Assembly: GCA_958298945.1 (NCBI GenBank)
Contig: OY282605.1
Location: 118,354,267-118,418,266 of the forward strand
Length of the DNA stretch: 64,000 bases
Direction of reading: 5' to 3'
Source: Atherix ibis
Lineage: Eukaryota > Arthropoda > Insecta > Diptera > Athericidae
Position numbers and translations under genes: made by a program. Each line of letters begins with the position of its first letter. Within the stretch, counting starts at the first letter, position 1. Positions 34,601 to 45,360 of the stretch are shown piece after piece. The notes beneath the pieces are model-generated. The model did not search any database and was not told the origin of the DNA. It saw nothing but the letters and a program-made list of their open reading frames with translations.

Positions 34601-36790
34601 TTAAAATAATAAATTAATAAATATTTGATATTTAATGCATTTAATACTTATGCAAAAAACTAAATACAATAGAAAGGAAGGAGGCATCATCAATTAATAT
34701 TAATGGAATTTTACCACTTAGATTTTTTGGCGCCATCTATGAACGATTTATACCACGTCCATTTTGACGCATATTACAAAAATATCAACGAAAATAATGA
34801 CGGTTCTTTACAAAGTTTTCCTATCATTCTCAGTATTCTCAATAAATTTAAGAATATCTGTTATTATTTATGATAATCAAAAATATATAAATAAACAAGT
34901 AGATTAAGAAAAAATGAATTGAAGACTTTGCTATACAAAGAAAAAAATAATAAATTTCTCTTATTGATTTTTTTTCCCCTTCTCTAATGTTTATTTTGTT
35001 CAGTAAGAATTCCTCACCATTTAGTACTGTTTTCTCGTATTTTCCGAATATCGACTTGTATAGATCTGCCCATCAATTTTGTATTTTAGTCCTTAGAATT
35101 TTCTTCCTCTTAAATTGAATGTGATTACATTTATTTCATTTTGTTTTGTTATTTTTTTTCTCTATTTGTGGGAGCACATTTCAACCCCCCCTAATTTATT
35201 TATTTTGTGTTTTTTTTTTTTTTTTAAAGTTTTTCTTATATTCCACCATCGAAATGTCTCTTATAATGTCACATAAGTGATTTGTATTGGATTTTAAATA
35301 AAAAAAAAAAATTTCCTAAAATGTGTCGAATAGAACAAACCAAAAGAAGCCAATGTTTTTGTGAATTTTTATTGAATGACTGTCATTCAAACAGAAATTA
35401 TTATTATTGCTTTTTATTTTACATCTCATCTACATGATTTTTTTGTTTGGGGATTTTTTTAACTGATTAACCATAGCAAATGGGATTTTTTTTTAATAGA
35501 AATGTTTTACGTTTTCACAGAAAATTTGTTTAAATTATTTTGAAATATGTAAATTATTTTTTTTTTTTTGGTAGAATTGGGGGAAAGAAAAAACGTATAT
35601 TAATATTTTTGTTTTTCGATAATAATTCTGTACATATTCATTTTGACTGAAAATACTAAAATCCAAATATTTTCTGAATTGATGGTTTTGGAAAAGTAAT
35701 TGGAATGTAATTTGTCTTAATTTCATGGCCATCGAAAAATATCTTTTTTGCACAGTGAAAGGTTTAGTATTAAGTATTTGCAGTACTTTCTTCTTTTGCC
35801 ATATTAAAATAGAACGAATATCTTTGAAAATTTTTACTTTAACTCATCAATATGGTAAAAAGGTATTTGGATGCTTGTTATTTTACTTATAAATTGATTT
35901 TCACGTATGTGCGGTAAAGGAAAATGCACAAAATACTTTACACTCTAAAGTTAGTCAATGGCATGGTAAATCTTGAACAACGTTGTTTACCAATAATAAC
36001 CGGAACACCAGCTCAACAAGTCGAATATGTTTAGTTATGGCTTTTTATGACTGGAAACAAGCTCTTCTTGATGCTTCGTATCTAATAAGCGACAGAGAAT
36101 TGCACATTTTCTATATCAGACCTAGACCTTTTTTTTTTGATGAGTTGTTGTACAGAAAATATTATTACTATGGAAGATGTATTTATTCTCTATGGAATAG
36201 TGTATTAACATTTCGTCAGTCAAGTTGTTTTACATAGAAATGTGCATGTGATGACAGAAAATCTTTCTTCGGAATGTCTTTTTTGTTCTGTATAAGGTGA
36301 CTCTTTGAAAGTCAGTTGTGGTTGTTTGTGGAAAATTCATTCTCTTAAATAACATACAGCCGAGAAAGGTTTATTCCACTTTTCACATGCACTTATTCAA
36401 TGAAGCATCAACTAGTCACGATTGAATGTCCTAGCAGAAGGCTAAAATAGATTCTCTTATTACTACGAGATAAGATAAGCTGTACTAGCGAATCGAAACA
36501 GGATTTTAATGTGTCTAGTGCAGATCGATGGTCATGTACCAGTACTCAATCAATGCCAACCAAAGAAGAATCGATGAGTTGTGCATTTCTCAGATCTTTA
36601 TCAATATCTCGTGTAGTTGAATATAGTCTTGCCAATTTTACGAATATAACCAATTCTTCCATAAATATTAAAATCAGATCGGCCGGTTTATCTTCATACA
36701 CATACTCAGTTAACTTCCATTGACCCAATCTATGTGTAAGTCATTCATTTCTCTATGTTTCGAAATACGAACATACTCGATAATCTTAAG
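34601..36790. other. Intervening AT-rich sequence; one unassigned minus ORF
   Basis: The minus-strand frame at 36546-36728 (no ATG start) reads WKLTEYVYEDKPADLILIFM then KLARLYSTTRDIDKDLRNAQ to a stop. Its composition is protein-like with varied codons, and it could be an exon, but I do not recognise it. Poly-T tracts occupy 35150-35230 and 35560-35570. Nothing else is supported. Confidence 0.3.
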
Positions 36791-38078
36791 TACGAGGGTC
36801 GTTCAATAAGTCCTTAGAAAAAGACGGAAAAAAACTGTTTTTCAAAAAGAATTTTTTATTTTTCAACATAATCTCTTTTTAGCTCTATACACTTTTCCAA
36901 TCGTTTTTCCAAAATTTTTATCCCGTCCAAAAAATATTCGGAAGTTCTGCAAAATGCTCATCCGTTTGAACAATGACGTCCTCGTTGGAAGTGAACCGTC
37001 GTCCGCCAAGCCATTTCTTCAGATTGGGGAAAAGAAAATAGTCACTCGAGGCCAAATCTGGTGAATAAGCGGGATGCTGCAACAATTCCATTCTCAATTC
37101 CACAATTTTGGCCATGGAAACAGCGCAGGTGTGCACACGCGCATTGTCCTGATGCAAGAGGATTTTTTTCTTCTTCAGATGGGGGCGTTTCTCTTTGATT
37201 TCCTCGCTCAACCGTTGCAATAACGACGCGTAATACGCTCCTGTTATTGTTTTTCCTTTTTCCAAGTAGTCGATAAAAATGATGCCCTGCGAATCCCAAA
37301 AAACCGTGGCCATCACCTTGCCGGCCGATGGCACAGTTTTTGCCTTCTTCGGAGCCCGTTCACCCTTGAAAATCCACTGTGATGACTGTCTCTTCGTTTC
37401 TGGAGTGTAGTAGTGTATCCAGGTTTCGTCCACAGTGACATATCGACGAAGGAATTCGGCAGGATTGCGATGAAAGAGTGCCAACATAGCCTCAGAGTCC
37501 ACTACACGATTGCGCTTATTCTCCTCTGAGAGCAAACGCGGCACCCATCTTGCCGAAATTTTTTTCACAGACAATTTTTCATGCAAAATCGAAGCGACTG
37601 TACCTTGTGATATGCCCGTGGCCTCAACTAATTCGCGCACTTTAATTCGCCGATCGGTCAAAATCAGATCGTGGATTTTGTCGATGATTTCAGGAGTAGA
37701 CACCTCAACTGGGCGTCCTGAACGATGTTCATCTTTTGTGGATGAACGGCCACGTTTAAATTCATTCACCCAATTGTAAACCGTCGCAAACACAGGTGCA
37801 GATGTGCCATGAACTGCATCCATTTCGACTTTGATTTCTTTCGGGCTTAAGCCTTTCAAATGGAGATGTTTGATGACAGCCCTAAACTCCCTTTTTTTCA
37901 TTTTTATGCACACAAAAATGTCGTTAACTTAAATCGACGATAGAAATTGACCTACGCTATGGATCGAGTTGAAACATAGACAGCTTTCCTGTCGATAATG
38001 CTGCTTACAAAAAAAATCTTTACCGACACTACGAGCGCAATTTCTCGGATTTTCTAAGGACTTATTGTAACTTGACTA
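36791..38078 (-). mobile_element. Mariner family B copy B2, best-preserved transposase in the window
   Basis: The left end is a clean TACGAGGGTCGTTCAATAAG. The right end is TTTTCTAAGGACTTATTG followed by a diverged tip (TAACTTGACTA instead of AACGACCCTCGTA). The length is about 1.29 kb. The internal sequence is nearly identical to B1 and B3. Confidence 0.93.
36918..37901 (-). CDS. Mariner B transposase, 327 codons, open but with altered C-terminus
   Basis: The start MKKREFRAVIKHLHLKGLSP is at 37901. HTH domains: residues about 10-50 and 70-105 (RRIKVRELVEATGISQGTV). The linker is WVPRLLSEENKRNR. The catalytic triad is in VDETWIHYYTPETKRQS, LLHQDNARVHTC and YSPDLASSDYFLF, with 34 residues between the second and third Asp. 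Relative to B1 a four-base loss after FAELP shifts the frame, giving NIFWTG-stop and removing about 25 residues (SYFLDGIKFLEKRLGKCI...). The usual mariner length is about 345-350. All catalytic residues remain, but the conserved C-terminal end does not, so activity is doubtful. Confidence 0.9.
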   Translation of the reverse strand: MKKREFRAVIKHLHLKGLSPKEIKVEMDAVHGTSAPVFATVYNWVNEFKRGRSSTKDEHRSGRPVEVSTPEIIDKIHDLILTDRRIKVRELVEATGISQGTVASILHEKLSVKKISARWVPRLLSEENKRNRVVDSEAMLALFHRNPAEFLRRYVTVDETWIHYYTPETKRQSSQWIFKGERAPKKAKTVPSAGKVMATVFWDSQGIIFIDYLEKGKTITGAYYASLLQRLSEEIKEKRPHLKKKKILLHQDNARVHTCAVSMAKIVELRMELLQHPAYSPDLASSDYFLFPNLKKWLGGRRFTSNEDVIVQTDEHFAELPNIFWTG

Positions 38079-38283
38079 TATTCTGTAAATATACCATACA
38101 CTTAAAAATTTAATTAAAAATCTTAAAATAGTGAAGTTTTTTAAGTTTTTTTCTGAAAAATGTTGATGTCAAATTTAAGAAAATATAATTCAATATTGTT
38201 TGCATATGACATTTGAAGTGTTTAAAGTCGGTTTAAGAATTTCTGTGTTTATACAAGCGCAAATATACAGTTATACATTTAGT

Positions 38284-39178
38284 CGTTCGGAAAGTACAGC
38301 CCTATCATTTGACAGCTGTCAAACATACATATATATTATCCAAGATGGCACTTGATTAGAATATGGGCTGCCATTTTGCATTATAAAATTTGTAACAATA
38401 TCCCTTGGAGATGATTTTTCGAATGAAATTTTATTCTGCGATTAGGTTTATTTCTTACTCGGTGGTTACATCAATAAATAAAATATGTGCCGTTTGTTTG
38501 TGTTAGGGGGGGAAGGGGGGTAGTAAGTTGGTTCGAGATTTGTTGTTTTCTCAACTAGGCGCCAAAATGGTGTGAGAAAAACAATTTCTTGGGTGAATAT
38601 GTCAATAAGAAAACTTGTCATATATTATAGGGCTTCATGTAAAAACCCACAAGTGACAGTGAAGAAGATATTGTATCTGCGGAAAGTAATGGTCTGCTGT
38701 GTATTTTGGTCTGAAGAAGATGTTTCTTTGAAAATGAAGAAAGAGAAACTATTTTTGTCTATTCAGAGCCCTTTGGCCGAATGAGAATCGAATCATTTTG
38801 ATCTTAAGTTGAAAATTTTACTCTAGACCATATGTGATTTTAACAAAGCATCGCCACAAATCCCCTTTATACGACAAATTTTTTGATTTATTGAGCGATA
38901 AACCACAATTAACTCAACATATTCATATGAAAATATAATATTTTTAATAAAATTTCGTACCTTTTAATTTTTGATTTCTTAAGATAGACGACGCCGTTAG
39001 ACATTTTCATATGGGGCTTCAAAAAAAAAAAAAAAATCCATTAAAAATGACCTTAAAAAGATTAAATTCTGCAAGATATCTTGTGGTGGCTATTTAAATA
39101 ATATATAATGACAACTTTCAGAAAATATAACGAAATAAAAACTGAGTTTTAAATGTGCTTTATTTAAATATACTTTCA
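38284..39178 (+). mobile_element. Rosa-like Tc1/mariner remnant D3
   Basis: The 5' tip CGGAAAGTACAGCCCTATCA is followed by TTTGACAGCTGTCAAA. The coding trace reads LLGGYINK, then KNPQVTVKKILYLRKVMVCC and FWSEEDVSLK, the decayed equivalents of GGYVNKQN, SENPQV...WKVTVW and WSEGVIGPYFFEND. The 3' end is a TACTTTCAAACG tip near 39170-39178. A 52-bp sequence at 38911-38962 recurs at 46230-46281 and may be a further small insertion. A G-rich run (GGGGGGGAAGGGGGGG type) lies at about 38505-38520. Confidence 0.72.
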
Positions 39179-39269
39179 AACGTACAAATTGGATAACTCT
39201 TTATTTAATTTGTTCAACCACAAAAAGATTTTTATTACTTTTGCAAAGCTCAATAGATGGTGTTACAGT

Positions 39270-39722
39270 CACTGCATGGATTTTACTTAAGGATAAGGTG
39301 TTTGTATCCGGGAAAAATAACTGTCCATTGTGCGCTTTGGTCTGAAGGTGTCATTGACACATATTTCTTTGAAAATGACGAAGGATAGACCGTTACCGTC
39401 AATTCTGAGTGCTATGGCCTAAATTTGAATATTTCAATCTGAACAATATGAGGTTTCAATGAAACGATGACATAAGCCACACAATATGACAAATTTTTGC
39501 TTTATTTCGCGAAAAATTCCTAGGACAGGTAATATTGAAATTTGTTGATATCAATTGTCTTTATTTGTGCAGCCGTTGAAAATTGTAAGAAGTCTCGTAA
39601 CGGCCATTTGAATGGTATTATATTCTATGTGCATAATGGCAAGTCCCAGCAAATATATTGATAGAAAAATCCTATTAAAATCTGAATTCATAGTTTATTT
39701 TATTTAAATGTACTTTCCGATG
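39270..39722 (+). mobile_element. Rosa-like Tc1/mariner remnant D3b (central and 3' parts)
   Basis: The frame reads SEGVIDTYFFENDEG, stop, TVTVNSECYG, very close to the family form FFENDEGQTVTVNSERY. After a gap the C-terminal trace SRNGHLNGIIFYVHNGKSQQ follows. The element finishes AAATGTACTTTCCG at about 39722, the complement of the 5' tip. The 5' half is missing. It follows D3 by under 100 bases, so it could be a tandem partial copy or a second insertion. Confidence 0.75.
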
Positions 39723-41514
39723 CAAAAATTGGATCACACTTTATGTTTAGAAATGAAATTTTTTTTTTTTTTTAAATTAATGTTAACCAATTTTTAAGGA
39801 TATAAAAGAAAATAAAGTAAATACATACTCTTCAGTGTATAACCACACAAGTGAATGAATAGAAATATTTTCATGGACCGAGACGATTTTCTAAGGCGAT
39901 TATTGCAATTTTCATGATGAGAGTTGTACCCGTCGTTCTATCTAATCGGTTTTCGATGAGATTGCTATTCGATGCTTTGATTGATACAGTCGAGTTAGCT
40001 CATTTGTAAAAGGCGCAATTCAGCCGTTTCTTCAGCCTGATTGCAAAGAAATTGATTGCCCAATGGAACCAACGATTGCCGAGCATTTTCCCATTCATCT
40101 TTGTTCGAATCTCTCAACAACACAACCCAGATGAGATGATATACAATTGCTACAATATAAAACGGGCTTCTATGATATTCGATTCTTTTTCGTATCAATT
40201 CAATCTATTCTGTTAGTCCATAGCCATAACATACACATAGATTTTCATTTGTACTCCATCTCCATCTCGTTTCGTTTCTGTTTATTTTCTATTTGATTTC
40301 CTCAACAACGAAAAAAAATTTACGAAAATTGAATCGGAAAATTAAGCAGCACTTGTCGCCTTACCAAGAGAGACGCCTCAAAACGAACATAAACAAATTA
40401 TTTTCTTGCTTATTATGTGAAAATGATTCGCAATAAAAATAAAACATCAGCATTCAGATGAAATTCGATTTATTTCATATTGAAAACATACTGCAAGTCA
40501 TCAGGGAATCATTGTAATTGTAATCCGTTCGGCTCGGTAGCTTAGCCTACCTCTAAACAGGAGTTTTTCCGCCTGTTACATATTATTTCGTTTCCTTTCT
40601 CATTATACAAATATTAGATGAATGTCTGATTGAAGTAGACATTTTATTGCAAAAACTTACCCCTTTTCCTTAAGTTTGGTCACCAATAAAGTTTTTGTGT
40701 TATAATTTCCTTTTAAGCCAAATCATAACTATTTTTTTTTCTATTATTAGCTATCGTAGAGAAAATACTGAGAAGGTTTGAGCTAAATTACAATATATTA
40801 TACGGAAATATTTCTTTAGTCGTGTTGGTATGATATATTTAAAATAGGGTAAGTAAAGGGTATAGTTTCAAGTGTGCCACTCAAAAACAATAAATCATCA
40901 AATGGAAATACTCCTTCCAATATTCGACCATAGAACTCAACCCTATATACTCGTTAGTCGTAGGGTGTTTTGGGGTTACTCCTTACGATCGGGTGCATTT
41001 GATAAGATTTCCATTACGTGTAAAATGTTTTCTTCGTTAGCAATAATCATTAATTCTCATTGGAAAATTTCGATTCGACCTTATCAGATTTACCCTTTGC
41101 CCCACCACCCCAATTCACATTTGGTATATAATTATATACAGTATAATTAAAATTGGTAACAGCCACTTTCCTAGTTATCTGAAATCATATCGATTAGATA
41201 TTAAAATAATAGTTTATCCAAGTATGTATTTATAATTTTCTATTCATAATTTCCACATAACATGAATATAGGAATACGAATAATACAAAGACAGAAATCA
41301 GATTGAGTAAACATGTTTTAAACTATCATTAAATTAATTTTATCATACAAAAAAAAAAACATATTATTATTTTAAGGATATTCTATTTTGTCTACGTAGG
41401 CACAATGGATGGCATTTAAATTTAAGCAACCTTTAATTTTATGTGCTTTAATATACATTGTCCTATAAAATTCGGCTTTTAGTTGATATTGTTTTTTATA
41501 AGAAGCTAGCTACC
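39723..41514. other. Intervening AT-rich sequence; one unassigned minus ORF
   Basis: The minus frame at 39995-40198 (no ATG) reads IRKRIEYHRSPFYIVAIVYH, then LIWVVLLRDSNKDEWENARQ, then PLGNQFLCNQAEETAELRLL and a stop. Varied codons and a plausible membrane segment make it look like a real exon or pseudogene of a host gene, but I cannot name it. The rest holds nothing recognised. Confidence 0.35.
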
Positions 41515-42305
41515 CGTTGCGCGGCGTTGCTCGACCTTATTCAATTAAAATTAAAACATGTTTTTTTGGTTTATGCCATTAGTAAATATAAAATAATTGA
41601 ACAATTTTACCTCTCTTGAGTTTTTTTGCTAATCGATTGCCGTTCTTGAAATGATAACTAACCTCAAAATTACTTTGGTGTTCTTAAACATTATTGTTGA
41701 AAAATTGGAATACAAACACTTCTACTAATACTTACAATTCTGTTTTTAGCTGTATTCGATTGGACCAATTTTGCTACTGTGCAGTAGTTCGCAGTAGATT
41801 CTCAATAAAATGGACAATTTACTGACAGCAGTAAAATATAACCTCAAAATAGTCAACAACAATTCTGAGTTTATTCACACATAAACAATAAAAACTGATT
41901 TTACGCAAACATAAACAATAAAAACAAAAATTTAACGCTTCAACATAACCAACGAACCCGCTAAGCCATCTATTTCCAGTTAGGGAACTAAAATTTCCCC
42001 ACCCTAAATAGTATGCGCAACTACTGCGACAATCTACTCGTTTGTTCGAGGTACAGTAGATGATGACAGCTACAACTACTGCACAGTAGGAAACTTTCCC
42101 CAATCGATTACAGCTAATGTGTTTAAAAATTGGAATATACAGCTACCACCACCTACCGGAGGGGTGTCGGAACTATATAGAAACCATTCTCAAGACTCAA
42201 TGAACAAATTGGTATAATGGTTCAGTATGATTTTATGCGCATAGTTTTCGAGTCTATAAGCCTCACACAAAAATGGACATTCATTTTTATGTATATAGAT
42301 AAGAT
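41515..42305. repeat. Interspersed repeat F, copy 1, containing a MITE-like hairpin
   Basis: Begins CTAGCTACCCGTTGCGCGGC and ends in TTTTTATGTATATAGATAAG. A same-orientation copy lies at 58565-59391 with only scattered differences and one ~37-bp indel. Inside, 41748-42115 is bounded by AGCTGTATTCGATTGG and its near-exact complement, with further inverted TACTGTGCAGTAGTT boxes, so it looks like a ~368-bp MITE. A minus ORF (41819-42103) is open in both copies but has no ATG near its start. The outer repeat class is unknown. Confidence 0.85.
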
Positions 42306-43119
42306 ATAAAAACCCTTTTTTACTAGAAAATAAAAAATTTCTCTAAAAATTTTCCTATAAATTAAAAATTTTTATAAATAAAAATAAATTTTACAAATTA
42401 TCAAATTTATTAATTTTTCTCTTTTTTCTTATTTTTCATTACAGGTAAGCATTGGACGATAAATATTTTATAGTTTTTTTTTTTTGCTTTATTTTCTTCA
42501 TTTTTATTGAATGTAATTTGAAAAAAAATAAATAAATTGCATTTCAATTGAAAATGGAAAAAGTTAAGAAAAAATATTGACGTTAAAGCAAGCAAGCATC
42601 CAATAGTGAGTAAAAAATTACTTTTATATTAATCCAAGATGTCAACCGAAACCTTACAACAGCACATGGAATAAATTTTTTGTTGTACTGAACTTAAATA
42701 TTATTCTTTTGTTCTATTTTTATGAACTTTATTTAATTTAGACAGTATTAACATATTTTATTAATTCAAAAATTTAAGAATTAAAAAATTTACACATAAT
42801 TTTTCCTCTTTACATCTCACAGGCATTTGACAAGCTTACTTTAGAATCTTAAGATTTCCCTTCGCTCTACTTATTTGCTTATCCCCTTAACTTATATTTT
42901 CCGATAAAGGGATTGTGGTTTAATTGAAATAATTGTAAGGATGGAATGCAACTGGCCAGTTTACTGGAATACTGTTTATAGAAAATACGTTAAAATAAGG
43001 AAAGACAGGAGATATTATGACGGTGATTCTAATGAGTCTAATGATTTGATTATTAAAATATAACTAAAATATAGTCGAAACTGACAATGTTTCGGTACTT
43101 TATGAGGACCACATTTCTA
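42306..43119. other. Intervening AT-rich sequence
   Basis: No coding family, RNA gene or repeat array is recognised in this stretch. Confidence 0.5.
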
Positions 43120-43380
43120 GCGAATTATATTGCGAGTTTTAAGTTGGTGTTTGACTCCATTCCGTTTGATCTTTGAAGACAAAATGCTCCAAATCTTAAA
43201 ATACACTACGTTCTTCAATTTCCTCCAATTGCTCGTTGTCATTATCGACATCCACTTCGCCGTCCAGATTTTCCATAACTACACATCCGCTTCAAATATT
43301 TCAGTATCTGCTTGTAAGCGATCTTTCCCTTAAGGAAATCATTCTTCATTATCACTATTCGAACCTATTCCGAAAAAATT
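43120..43380 (-). pseudogene. piggyBac-like transposase, N-terminal fragment
   Basis: The minus strand reads an acidic stretch DGEVDVDNDNEQLEEIEERS, then FKDQTEWSQTPT, followed in another frame by LKTRNIIR. This matches the typical start of piggyBac transposases: an acidic tail, then (D)GTxWSKTPPPxSRTRSHNI. The catalytic DDD domain is not seen. A separate piggyBac C-terminal zinc finger lies at 54.9 kb; the two are 11.5 kb apart and are not one element. Confidence 0.65.
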
Positions 43381-43659
43381 TTTGCCTAAAAAGAACCCCA
43401 TTTTTTATATTAATCTACATAAAAAAAGTAATAATATATTAGTTATCGTTTAATACCTATTCGGAATAAATTATAAAAATATTTCACCAGAACTTTTTGA
43501 ATGTCTTGACTGAGAGGACTTTTAAGCTACTGTTAGACGATTGTCAAAATCTTGCATATTAGATAGACACATCAGGCAACACTATTATTTTGACAGGTTT
43601 TATCTGATGTTTATGAAACTTCAATTCAAGTAGATTTTTCCCAAAAAAAATTTATGTTA

Positions 43660-44120
43660 AACGGAGCCTTAAATAAACAAAACTGACGGTTTTACGGGAC
43701 TGAAAACCCCCCAAATTATTAAAGAAGTACCAAAAGGTTACTGTGTGGTGTGGTTTTATGGGCCGTTCTTTTTTGAAGATGAATGTCAAGTAACAACTGC
43801 CAATCAGAGAAGCGTTTTCGGGCTATGATAGGCCAACTATTCCGCACACAGCTCGAATCATAATTGAGTTTTTTAGAAGCTATTGTTCCCTGGTCGTTTG
43901 ATATCAAAACTTGGTGATTTTGACTAGCCTTCTCGTTGACCTAATTTGACGCCGCTGGACCATTTACTTTGGTGCCTACTTGAAGTAAAAGGTTTGCATC
44001 AACAAGCCAAGATGAACTTAAGGCCGCGAAGTAGCCATCATAGTGACCGAAAAACTTTGAAAAAAAACCCGCAGTGAATTTATCACTAAAATGTCACAAT
44101 TATTATCAGATTATTTTAGT
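43660..44120 (+). pseudogene. Rosa-like Tc1/mariner transposase remnant D9
   Basis: The frame reads FYGTENPQIIKEVPKGYCVV, then YGPFFFEDECQVTTANQR, the equivalents of WGSENPQV...KVTVWC and GPYFFENDEGQTVTVN. After a shift, HSSNHN... corresponds to DGATPHTARIIIEF, then VDLI-RRWTIYFGAY corresponds to CDLTPLDYFLWG. The third catalytic motif is readable only across frames. It diverges from the other D copies and may represent a second subfamily. It is followed closely by mariner A4. Confidence 0.65.
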
Positions 44121-44278
44121 GTTGCCAGATATTATAAATTTCACCAGCTGACAATGTGTAAATTCCTGCAAATGTTTTGACCAGTATCCCAAAGTGTGAT
44201 CACATGCTTGTCAGATGTCGGCCTGTATAAATATTGTCACACAATTCCTTCAAATGTTCTGGCAACGTTTGTAGATAA

Positions 44279-45115
44279 AAATTTTGTGTTTTTTTTTAAT
44301 TATTTTTTGGTTCATGAATATCTATTTTGTTCCCTTCAAAGTAATCCCCACCAGATTTTATACACTTGTGCCAACGTTTTTTCCAATCCTCGAAGCACTT
44401 CAAAGAACATTTTTTCCAATACTCCAAGCACTTCATTTTTTATGATTTTGTTCAGCTCCTCCATCGATGCCGTCTTTATTTCCGCAATCGTAGCGTAGCG
44501 TCGTCCTTTCATGGGGCTTTTCACTTTCATGGGGAACAAAAAAAAGTCACAGGGTGCCAGATCTGGGGAATACGGTGGGTGCGGCATTATTAGTGTGTTC
44601 TTTTTGCCAAAAATGGCAAAAGCCAATTTATGTTCTTCCACAAATCCCGGCGGATTGCTTCGCGCATAACTTGCAGTTAATATTCCTTATTGACCGTTCT
44701 ACCCTGTGGCAAGAACTCATGATGCACCACGCCCCTGCAATCGAAGAAAACTGTAAGCAAACCTTCACATTCGACCGAACTTGGCGCGCTTTTTTCGGTC
44801 TTGGTTCGTGCGGCAGCTTCCATTGGCATGATTTAGCTTTGGTTTCTATGTCATAACCATAAATCCATGATTCGTCTGGAGCAAATTTGGGTAGTCGCGG
44901 ACAGAGTCCAACAGCTCCATAACAATGTTAATGCGATGCTGTTTTTGGTCGAAATTGAGCGACCAAAAAAAATTAACTGAACATTCAAAATGGGCGAGTT
45001 TGTCAGCATAAGTGAGAGACATGAATACCAACATAACGCCACAAAAAATCGAAAATCGAATATACGTAACCCGTGGAAATTCAAAATTCGCGATACTTTT
45101 TGAACAGACCTCGTA
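44279..45115 (-). mobile_element. Mariner family A copy A4, internally deleted
   Basis: The 5' TIR is at the right end (GATACTTTTTGAACAGACCT then CGTA at 45115). The 3' TIR on the left is lost; matching starts at AATTTTGTGTTTTTTT. Coding traces: FDQKQHRINIVMELLDSVRD, then RRYATIAEIKTASMEELNKI near the C-terminus. The HHDNAPAH motif with the second catalytic Asp is deleted: the frame goes from HKLAFAIFGKKNTL straight to [17 protein letters not shown]. It sits directly beside a Jockey tail (45117). Confidence 0.9.
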
Positions 45116-45116
45116 C

Positions 45117-45360
45117 ATTAATGACCGCAAAATACCATCGAAGTTCGGTACCTAGAAGTGATCTTAGACAAACCCTTGGCATTGAACCCACACACAACAC
45201 CTAAAAGACAAGATCTAAACAGACGATATCTACAACTACTTCGACTTCTAGACAAACGTTCTAAACTTACTATAAACAGCAAAGTACTTTTATAGAATAT
45301 GAACTTACGAAATGAAACCAATATGGACTTACAGACTAGAACTCTCTATTGATTATGACT
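45117..45360 (+). pseudogene. Jockey-type retrotransposon C-terminal fragment J3
   Basis: Reads YLEVILDKPLALNPHTTPKR then DLNRRYLQLLRLLDKRSKLT and INSKVLL before a stop, then a degraded remainder. It is very close to J1b at 3.47 kb. It begins immediately after the TA end of mariner A4. The upstream RT part is absent on the far side of A4, so either A4 inserted at the edge of a 5'-truncated copy or flanking sequence was deleted. Confidence 0.8.

Noticed and set aside
40525..40590. tRNA-like GGCTCGGTAGCTTAGC sequence
   Set aside because: An A-box-like stretch only; no B-box and no cloverleaf pairing found.
41819..42103. Cysteine-containing ORF open in both copies of repeat F (also 58911-59228)
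   Set aside because: There is no ATG near the start, it covers the MITE inverted repeats, and openness in two near-identical copies is not evidence of coding.
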